Positions 38,956-64,000 of a stretch of 64,000 bases of DNA are shown piece after piece (positions within the stretch are counted from its first letter, which is position 1; each line of letters opens with the position of its first letter). The stretch spans positions 6,389,983 through 6,453,982 of the forward strand of contig OZ020261.1 in the NCBI GenBank assembly GCA_963971285.1. Direction: 5' to 3'. The stretch is from Astropecten irregularis (taxonomy: Eukaryota > Echinodermata > Asteroidea > Paxillosida > Astropectinidae). The position numbers were made by a program, and so were the translations under genes. The notes beneath the pieces were generated by a model, which saw only the letters and a list, made by a program, of their open reading frames with translations, was not told the origin of the DNA and did not search any database.

Positions 38956-39160
38956 CAAGAGACAAAAAGAGAACCAGCGACCTCCTGAATACCATACATC
39001 ATGCGCTCTACCAACTGAGCCATACAGCTCTATTTGTTGGCGGTGTCCCTCATAGTAAATCATATTTGTTCGTTTGGCAGTCAGACGCCATGAAACCACT
39101 CATGCTATCCCAATTAGGATCATTAACGTGCAGAAGTAGCAATGCTGCATCTTGATTTCT
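38955..39160 (-). repeat. SINE S1, diverged
   Basis: B-box side damaged (agaaccagcgacctcctgaa), A box ctaccaactgagccatacag, leader gtttggcagtcagacgcc. It abuts the MITE at 38586-38955. Confidence 0.65.
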
Positions 39161-39321
39161 CTAATATCACATTATTTATACGAAATTGCTGAATACATGT
39201 AACTCAAGAAACTACCTTTGAGATCTTTGAAATCTAAACATAAAAAATAATGAAAATGAACTTAATTTATATAATTAATTGGTTTCTAATAACGCAGATA
39301 GAAAATAAAAACATATACATG

Positions 39322-39485
39322 ATTAAGGAAAATACTGTGGCCGTTTTCACTGTTTTCTCAAAAAGTGGGCACCGTATGGGACTGAAATTTTCACAGATGA
39401 CTGTTGCTGTATCTTCCTTGATATTTTTTTGCCAATGAATTTGCATTTTGTTGACAAAAGAAACAAAGTATGATATTACCTTTAA
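39322..39485 (+). repeat. TTAA-1 right half only
   Basis: aaatactgtggccgttttca to tgatattacctttaa; the left half is absent. Confidence 0.7.
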
Positions 39486-39504
39486 CAAAAAAAGGGAACG
39501 ATTT

Positions 39505-39850
39505 AATCATAAAGGACATTTATATTGCGCATCTACTTTACTGCGCATTACAAATTGTAATCCCTGGTCATCGGGCCATAATTAACATTCCTGAAACCAT
39601 CTCAACTCCCTGGGCAGCATACAGCCCCGGCTACCGTATTCAGCGCACATAGGCTAATCAAACCACAAAGCCATCTCTACCCTTGCAGGTACCCATTTAC
39701 ACCTGGGTGAAGAGGAGCAATATATGACAAAGCGTCTTTCCCACGGATGCAAGCACCATTAACCCATGGCTGGATTCGAACCCACAATCTGTAGATTGAC
39801 CACAAGATTTTGAGTTCAACACGCCAGACAACTAGGCCACAGCACCCCAC
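39505..39850 (-). repeat. SINE S3, long copy
   Basis: tRNA-like part at 39770-39850 (ggattcgaacccacaatctg, B box) with a body containing ggtacccatttacacctggg and gacaaagcgtctttcccac, blocks widely seen in marine invertebrate SINEs (from memory, not searched). Confidence 0.6.
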
Positions 39851-40005
39851 ATTTAATGCGAATTTTATAATATCTACCAGTAGAAATCATACTGCCTCGA
39901 CACAATCATGACTAATATAATATTGTACTTGAATATAGTCATAAAAAGAACTAAGTAATTATACTATGCGTGGATGAGTGTTGAATGAAGGGCGAGCGTC
40001 CTTGT

Positions 40006-40369
40006 CTAAAGGTAGTATCATACTCTGGTTTTTGTCAAAGAAGTACAGATTCATGGCAAAAATATCAAGAAAGATACAGTCACAGTCATCTGTGAAAATT
40101 TCAGTCCCATACGCTGCCCACTTTTTGAGAAAAAAGTGAAAAACGGCCACATTATTTCTCAAGTCTTTTCTCTTTTATTGTTGATCTTTTAAAAGATCAA
40201 AAAGATTTTCGATCGTTGTTTTACTAATTTCTGGATAAATACACCATTTCACGCGGAAACATTTTAACGGTATGTTTTTACCACCACCATCTTCATACCC
40301 TGTAAGTTACACGTAAATATGTGAACATTTCTGTTTTGATGTCTTACCAAAGTATGATACTACCTTTAA
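40006..40369 (-). repeat. TTAA-1 MITE
   Basis: Complete except that the left border reads TCTAAAGG. Its right TTAA is shared with the next element. Confidence 0.8.
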
Positions 40370-40733
40370 AGGTATTATGCATGATTGGTAAAGGCCACAG
40401 AACAGTACTCACGCTTATTGTCAATCCAGCACGTGCATGAAACGAAGAACCTTTGAAAAAATACCTAAATTGGACATCAGAGTCACGAGAAATAGCAAAA
40501 AACCAACTTAATTTTTCTTATAAAACAAAGAATGGTTTTGATCTTACCCCGAGATCAAAACTGTTTTCGGTCTTTGTTTGATTAATTTCTCAACAAATAC
40601 ACCTTTTTAGGCAGAAATATTTTAACGGTATGATTTTACCAGCACAATCTTCGTATACTGAAAGTTATAGGTAAATCTGTTTAACATAAATTTTTGTTTG
40701 GGTATTGTTACCAATCATGTATTGTACCTTTAA
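40366..40733 (-). repeat. Chimeric MITE: TTAA-2 half joined to TTAA-1 half
   Basis: 40370-40540 is TTAA-2 in reverse (gattggtaaaggccacagaa, gagtcacgagaaatagc). From the gatcttaccccgagatc palindrome on it is TTAA-1 (tttctcaacaaatacacc, aaagttataggtaaatctgt). It ends ccaatcatgtattgtacc with TTAA, so both tips are TTAA-2 type. Confidence 0.65.
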
Positions 40734-41098
40734 AGGTATATACGAATCATCCAATTTGTATTGTGTACGCATTTATATACCCATATGTCTCACTGTTCTG
40801 TTAGTTCATAAATAATAATAATAATTTAGGTTCATTATCCGTCTCATTGCTAAGTGAATATTATGATGACACAGTATATGCGTCAACAAATATCAGTCAT
40901 TTGGCCTTGCACATTCCCTTGAAACAAGAACACTATGGCAATGAACAGACCACTCGAATCCATGTGTTTATACCGTTTCGCAGTTTATAAAAAAAAAAAA
41001 AGACTCTGCTTTTAATATCTAACTGTTTTAATGTAAAGTGCTCAATACAAGGACTTTCATTTGATCTAATGCCAGGGTAATATTAATTACTAAACACA

Positions 41099-41119
41099 GG
41101 GGGGGGGGGGGGGGGGGGG
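41099..41119. repeat. Run of 21 G
   Basis: Uninterrupted G-run on the plus strand, able to form G-quadruplexes; length probably unstable. Confidence 0.9.
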
Positions 41120-41304
41120 ACACCGATCCCTAACGGACTAATGGAGGCTCTTTATCGTGCAAATAGAACTAGAGAACTTAAGTACGTCTAGTCATAGCAG
41201 GAGTATCGGTAATGCATTTACCATAACATTATTATGCACAAAAAGCAGTACGGAGTCGACAGCAAAGTCAATGGCAATACGTAGTGAAATAATCACACAT
41301 GGGG

Positions 41305-41600
41305 TATTAGGGAGACTTGTAAGCGTCTAAAAGTGAGACACCGGGACTTAGCGAGACGTTTCGATGTCTCCCTAAGGTACCAGCTACCTTTTTATATGGA
41401 CATATTTTTAAAGTCCATATTTTAATAGAAGACAGAGAATGCTCTCAATATGAACATGTGTCCCACAGCAACCCCCCCCCCGGCTCGGTCGCTTCGCTCC
41501 CTCGCATAGGACACCAAATCACCAATCACACCCCAAGCATGAACAGAAATCGACACCAGTGCTGACTATGATATTCTATCGGCTTTATCATGAGATACAG
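41305..41600. repeat. Family I fragment followed by a repeat shared with 59890
   Basis: 41305-41460 is family I (gtattagggagacttgtaag). 41465-41600 matches 59900-60030 (cttcgctccctc, aggacaccaaatcaccaatca, aatcgacacc). Confidence 0.55.
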
Positions 41601-41712
41601 CTTAGCTTAAAGCATGCATGTTGGAAGTACTAGAATAAGGTAGATTTGCGGTGACACCGTGTAATCTCTTCTGTAAGACTCACAGTGTGTGGGTCTGAGA
41701 AGAACCGATGGT

Positions 41713-42316
41713 TTAAAGGTAGTATCATACTTTGGTAGCATACCTAAACAGAAATCTTCATAGATTTACCTATAACTTACAGGGTATAAAGATGGTGCTG
41801 GTAGAAACATACCTTTAATTTTCTTTCTGCCTGAAATGCTGTTTTTACCCTGACCAAAATTATGTTTGATCTTTTAAAGAACAAAAATAAAAGAGAAAAG
41901 ACTTAATAAAAATATGTGACTGTTTTTCACTGTTTTCTCAAAAAGTGAACACCGTATGGGACCACCGGCGCACCCAGGATTTTGTCTTGGGGGGGGGGGG
42001 GGCTCAAAGAAAATTTTTCTCCCACGAAACATTTTGTGACTCCCCCCCCCCCTTCCTCCTCTCCCTTTCCCTCTCCCCCCCTTTTTTTTTCGTTTTTTTC
42101 TTCTTTTTTTTTCGTTTTTTTTTTCAGGGACCCTCTTGGGGGGGGGGGGGGGGGGCGTGGGGGGGCTCAAGCCCCCCGAGCCCCCCCCCCCTGGGTGCGC
42201 CACTGTATGGGACTTAAATTTGTATTGATATTAAACTGTTACTGTATCTTCCTTGATATTTTTGCACACGAATCTGCATTTCTTTGACAAAAACCAAAGT
42301 ATGATATTACCTTTAA
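41713..42316 (+). repeat. TTAA-1 MITE interrupted by a hAT-like element
   Basis: TTAA-1 left half 41713-41955 and right half 42206-42316, with TTAA at both borders. The insertion is in the accgtatgggactg block of the MITE. Confidence 0.85.
41964..42205. mobile_element. Non-autonomous hAT-like element, 242 bp, with 8-bp target duplication
   Basis: Ends CACCGGCGCACCCAGG and CCTGGGTGCGCCACTG are inverted copies. TATGGGAC occurs exactly at both borders (41956-41963 and 42206-42213). Interior is G-runs, C-runs and T-runs; frames through it are low-complexity only. Confidence 0.85.
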
Positions 42317-42344
42317 CACTTTAGGAACATTTTGCTTTGTTTGT

Positions 42345-42500
42345 CATTCACTCTCCTGAAGACGAACAGAGCACACTGTTCGCAACGTCGAGATATCAAA
42401 CCACAATTCTTCTCAGAACCACACATACTACATGGTGCAGCTGCAAACCTATACCTTAATTTGGGTTTAACATGCTGTATCGTTATTTCACTCCATTGGT
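42345..42500 (+). repeat. Hammerhead-ribozyme-like repeat, copy B
   Basis: CTCTC, CTGAAGA, then a perfect 7-bp stem II CGAACAG / CTGTTCG with loop AGCACA, then CAACGTC and GAGAT. The GAAA box is altered. Tail as at 1010-1130. A tail-only fragment of this family lies reversed at 41640-41712. Confidence 0.5.
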
Positions 42501-42559
42501 TCATCCTTTCATTATCTCTGCTTGTTTCTTTGCCATTTTTTTCAGATTAGCTCGAAATT

Positions 42560-43190
42560 GCATAGGCACGAGTTTAGTAAAATTCCCATAATTGAACTTA
42601 TACACTGACCAATCAATTGACCTTTCTAAATCTCATTATGCTAAATATCTCTGCCGTTATACTGACGTAAAGATATATACAGGAAATCAGTTTTGAAATA
42701 GATTTTGCAAGTAAAAACTACAACAATACAAAGTTTCTAAAAACTAATTGTATGAGCCTACATTTACACAATCCTAAATTTCAAATAAAACAAGCTAAGT
42801 TACTTTAATACTCAGTGTAAACAAATCTTTAAATTTCAAAGTGATACCACAATATGACGTGTCTCTTAAAACTATAAATTACAAAATTTTGAGATAATTA
42901 TAAGCTTGTTATTAAAAAAATATATACGAAATTAAAATTTCACTTTGTACATAAGCATAATGATGTCAAACTTAAAGACTTCACAATTATAGCAAATCTG
43001 TTTCATATAATGCTTTAATATTAAATTCAACTATATTCAATGCCCTCATTTATCGACTGCCCTTCTGAGCTACCGTACTAAAAAATGAGAGGTAATTGCA
43101 TCTCAATATAAAGACTTAATATTCAGATAATGAATTAAAAACAACAACAACAAAAACAACTGACTCATTAACAGAATGAAGCGTAGCGAG
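42560..43190. other. AT-rich intergenic stretch, nothing recognised
   Basis: No coding, hairpin or RNA signal seen. Confidence 0.5.
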
Positions 43191-43255
43191 TTTGAGGTAA
43201 GGGTCATATTTCATGCCCATGCATTGTTCTTTAAAGCTCAATTGACCTCACAACT

Positions 43256-43503
43256 GGGGCCAATTTCATTAAGCTGCTTAGCATAAAAAATCGCGAAGCA
43301 TGACATTTCAGTCTTAAAAAAACCCAGGATTAACAACCAAATGTCCATGTGCTGTGTATCACTTGCAATTGTTCTTTGGATGTTCTTCGCTGACCATGAA
43401 TATCAAATGGATTTTTCAATGGTGGTTTGTTTTCTTAGGCAAACCATTTATGTGCTTAGCATGTTTGTTATGTGCTAAGCATCTCTATGAAATTGTCCCC
43501 TGG
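43256..43503. repeat. Family D foldback
   Basis: ctggggccaatttcattaag to tctatgaaattgtcccctgg with the conserved interior. Confidence 0.8.
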
Positions 43504-43663
43504 ATTGTCGAGAGGAATGTTGGTATATAAGAAATTGAGCAAATTATATCTTGTGCAAAATAACTCGTTTCGAAAAATCGAATCTAGCTTTATTTTGCTC
43601 CCCTTGCATGTGATACGAGTATACTAGCTTAAGAAGGCTACCCTTCTCTGCATCAATAAATGA

Positions 43664-44149
43664 TAGTGCGCCACCATGAGTTTGCAACACGTTAGCCAAT
43701 TTGTCGACAAAACTACGCGTCTTTCCACATGCGCAGTTTGTCCACTGATGCGATTAGACGGCGAGCCGTGAAGTCACCAGCGGCCATGTTAGGATATTCA
43801 GCACAATACTCATTGTACTGCATGACTGTACTGCACTCAGTGCAGCCATTCAGAATATACGCCGACCGCCGGGCCTGCCAATATATTGAATATCCCAAAA
43901 TGGCCTCACGGATGCTTCACCTGCAGAGCAGCGCGACCTATCCAGTTTGTATAAATCAGTGAGTTTGTCCACGAAATACACAGGTTTACACTTCGGCGGC
44001 CATTTTAGCTTTTGATCGCAACTTCAAAACGAGGCACTTTCACGCATGCGCACTTTTCGAAGTGTAAACCCGTGTATTCATTCCGCGGATTGTGATTGGC
44101 CAACGCGTTGGAATCTCTTGGTGGCGTACTATTGTGAATCGCCTGTATT
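43664..44149. repeat. Foldback element with TAGTGCGCCACCA ends
   Basis: Left TAGTGCGCCACCATGAGTTT and right CTTGGTGGCGTACTA; inner inverted pair around 43978-44075 (gtttacacttcg / cgaagtgtaaac). It lies 67 bp downstream of the RTK-B stop, so it may fall in the 3' UTR. Confidence 0.7.
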
Positions 44150-44215
44150 GAAGACTATTCCGAGTGATAAGTACTTTCTCTTCATGAGTTTATAGTTTAA
44201 GTCTGGCCGAGTATT

Positions 44216-61571
<17,356 letters not shown>

Positions 61572-62010
61572 GATGATTCACGATGCCAAAGTATAGAATC
61601 CCACCAGAAATTCGCCGAGATAACTTCTTTAGTATGTGGATTGGTTTGGTGTCGTCTGAGCACAAGAAACTTCATTGGTTTTGCACATGCTCTTGTGTGT
61701 TTATGAGTAACATGAATGCTCCTATACCGGTATCAAATCACAAGTATATCTGACATGTATGGGTTGATCGGTACATGTTAAATTGGTTCCTGTTATCGTA
61801 GGGCAACGGTGGGACTCGGTAGGATGTTCAAGCGTGTATTGGGTACGTTAAGTCTAGGCTAGTCATACATCAGTGTGTACCTAGTACTGTGTACACGGTT
61901 CTGGTCACGCATGAATGATCCAATTCTGCATTGAGTGTTTGCATTTTATGCATAATTCATGATGTGTATTTTCTGACGTAATGCCCTGTATCTGTTCGTC
62001 CACACAGGGA
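61572..62010. other. Upstream region of RTK-B, no gene seen
   Basis: A CCAAT box on the gene strand (about 61640) is the only promoter-like motif noticed. No TATA box at a convincing distance. Confidence 0.3.
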
Positions 62011-62014
62011 AGTT

Positions 62015-62258
62015 TATAGTCTTGGTTCACGAAGTTGTTGGTGCGGATTACTCGAACCGATTACCCGCACTGACCGGCACGCACGTAGGCCTACATAATC
62101 ATGTGTGTACAGGTGATCCGCACGCACGTACGCACGGATCTGTCACTAACAACACGTCTTTAGAGAGAGGTCTTTACGTACATGTACGTGCGTGCGGGTC
62201 AGTAAGGGGAAACGGTTCGTACGTTCGAGAAATAACAACGTCGTGAACCAAGACTATT
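62015..62258. repeat. Harbinger-like MITE
   Basis: TAGTCTTGGTTCACGAAGTT and ACGTCGTGAACCAAGACTA ends; TTA flanks both sides, as in PIF/Harbinger 3-bp TWA duplications (assignment inferred). Inner arms gcgtgcgg/ccgcacgc. Confidence 0.65.
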
Positions 62259-62271
62259 AAATTTATACTGT

Positions 62272-62650
62272 AATCATCAAATAACCACAAGGGCAACTGA
62301 CTGAATTTTAAAGTCATTGAAAAGTGAACAAAGAAAAATTGACTGGAGCGGGATTGGAACCGGCGACCCCCTGAATACCGTACAGGCGCTCTACCAACTG
62401 AGCCATCCAGCCCTACAATGGTGGTGACCCCAATATCAATTATCTTTGTTCGTATGGCAGTCAGAAGCCATGAAACCAAGCACACACCGCCATACCCCAG
62501 GGATCGTTTCAATGATACACGCAGCTGCAATGCTGCAACCTGGGAACGGTATATGGGGGATCACTCAAAGAGGATACGGCTTTTCAATTAATATAATAAT
62601 CAAATAACCACAAGGGAAACTGACTGAATTTTAAAGTCATTGAATTTTAT
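62272..62650 (-). repeat. SINE S1, full-length copy plus a tail-only copy
   Basis: 62272-62600 has leader, A box (ctaccaactgagccatccag), B box (gggattggaaccgg) and 3' body. A second S1 tail (aatcaaataaccacaaggga) follows at 62606 in the same orientation. Confidence 0.8.
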
Positions 62651-62984
62651 ACTGTTATAACTTTTTGGGCTGATTACTAGTTTTATAGGGACTGTGTATT
62701 AACATTAGATCTTTCTGTAGACTGGGATAGGCTTATGTATTTCGCACATTTCTAAGGCACGTTCTATTTATTAGAAATTACTTCAATACCATGAAAATAT
62801 TCAAGCTATCATTGAAAACTATGAAAGTATCCGCGTTGGTTAAGAATACTGAATAATTAGGATATCGCATTTGACTTTAACTGGAGAAACTGAACTATAC
62901 AATACAGGTATGGAATTTACGATCGGCAACGGTAAAACAATCTTCACGTGCGCGAGTGCCTATATAGGCCTAGTAGTATGTCCA

Positions 62985-63097
62985 GCCTATTGTAGGAAAC
63001 CAAAAACAGAAATGTTCACAGATTTACGTATAACTTTCAGGGTATGAATAAATTATGGTGGTGGTAGAAACATACCCAGTATGATACTAACTTTAAC
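62985..63097 (+). repeat. Short TTAA-1 deletion derivative
   Basis: aacagaaatgttcacagatt, ggtggtggtagaaacatacc, then agtatgatactaactttaa: the left half joined directly to the right tip. Confidence 0.65.
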
Positions 63098-63299
63098 TTT
63101 GAATCGCCATCAGTATGCTTTCTTGAATGAAATAATGTTTGTACCACAGGCAGTGTGTTTCTTCTTTGATTCAATTGCTTACATTATTTTATTATTTCCA
63201 TTTATATTGGCATTATACAATTGTTTTAGGCTCATTGGCCAGCAAAGCTCTTGTGGAATTCAACATCACAATGTCATGTGGTAGTAGCGGTAACATTTA

Positions 63300-63420
63300 A
63301 TGGGTGCATTCGTTTAGCTCTCCCGGGTCGACAACAGTCAACCTCTCGCTTGTTTTGTGAGGTGAAACACGACCATTCTCAGTAAGGGCTGACCCGTGTT
63401 AGCTAAACGAATGCACCCTA
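63300..63420. repeat. Family G foldback
   Basis: gggtgcattcgtttagctct and agctaaacgaatgcacccta; flanked by TAAT on both sides. Confidence 0.8.
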
Positions 63421-63494
63421 ATGAAGCCAGGGATTCGATATAGCGCCCTCATACGGCTGTGAATCTAGCCTGTTTGCAAATTACTGGTTCCTAT

Positions 63495-63895
63495 TACTAA
63501 AGTCTTGGCTTCGGCTCTGGCTCTGACTCTGGCGCTAGCTCCATTTCATGAATACATTCTGAAAATAACTGGTATCAAAATAGATGGCTGTGGCTACGGC
63601 TCAGACGTAGACTCTCTAGTTTGGGGGGGGGGGGGGTCGTGCAATTAATATATTGTGTAATTATGACTGGTTATCACAACCTGGGGGTTCAGTGCTTCAG
63701 CCTGTTGTGAAGACTTGTGAAATGTCTGAAAATGTGGCCCTACATTGTTTTGAACGTGGAGGGTTGCTTCATGGAAACCGGCTGCAAGTTGGTTTGGGAA
63801 AATTGACAATTTGGGGGTGTTTTTTTCTTGGGACAATTAGCAAAAAATCTGATCGGTTACCTAACCAAAAATTGAGAAGAATCATGTAGATTAGG
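63495..63895. repeat. Family C fragment and dispersed repeat N, copy 2
   Basis: 63495-63635 is a worn family C end (ggcttcggctctggctctga, a 16-G run at its edge). 63640-63895 pairs with the opposite strand of 7745-7995. Confidence 0.5.
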
Positions 63896-64000
63896 GTACA
63901 AACTACGTCTGGCATTATTGCACCAAACTCTGAGAGACTCCTGGATGGGGTATTTTGAACTGTGAAGTTGAGGTATTTTACACTTAAGTCAATGGGACAC

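Noticed and set aside
41874-42287. Overlapping frames rich in proline, glycine and phenylalanine
   Set aside because: Translations of G-, C- and T-runs in the hAT-like element at 41964-42205.

Overview
This is a piece of an animal nuclear genome: split genes with GT-AG introns, EGF-exon shuffling and a very high density of short inverted-repeat transposons and tRNA-derived SINEs. The Chk1 protein is close to vertebrate Chk1 in sequence and residue numbering, and the window holds two EGF-domain receptor tyrosine kinases (RTKs) of a type I know from non-vertebrate deuterostomes. I lean to an echinoderm (sea star or sea cucumber), but that is a weak inference from gene and repeat style, not proof.

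Three protein-coding genes are visible, all on the minus strand. (1) 1-4890 plus an inferred 5' UTR exon near 5122: the N-terminal 217 codons of the checkpoint kinase Chk1. The rest lies beyond the left edge. A CpG-rich region with two full CRE sites and a CCAAT box lies upstream (about 5120-5950). (2) 9694-37665: RTK-A, 18 coding exons, 768 codons plus stop, with signal peptide, nine EGF modules, one membrane segment, tyrosine kinase and a short tail. (3) 44216-61571: RTK-B, 16 coding exons, 650 codons plus stop, with signal peptide, six EGF modules, membrane segment and the same kinase and tail. I joined the exons by reading splice sites. Every junction keeps phase and both RTK models end exactly in frame. 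The RTKs are tandem paralogues. Their kinases and tails align exon for exon, while their ectodomains differ in number and type of EGF module. Both tails carry a YxxM motif (the class bound by PI3-kinase p85) followed by DDYxYLEP, so both probably signal as membrane receptors to PI3-kinase. The ligand is unknown.

The introns and intergenic DNA are packed with non-autonomous mobile elements. The dominant one (TTAA-1, about 360 bp, some 25 copies) has TTAA flanks and a central GATC-containing palindrome. A second TTAA family (TTAA-2) shares this plan, and several copies are half one family and half the other. Other foldback families number more than a dozen. Two hAT-like elements have clean 8-bp target duplications and are nested in other elements. 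At least two (probably four) SINE families carry tRNA-like promoter boxes.

The most unusual signal is a set of hammerhead-ribozyme-like motifs. They have a CTGATGA core, a stem-loop, GAAAC, and flanks that pair as stem I around an ultra-short stem III. They occur in at least two related repeat families, including a tandem array of about 95-bp units in an RTK-B intron, in the sense of the gene. I saw no CRISPR array, no convincing intact tRNA or rRNA gene, and no capsid- or envelope-bearing element.
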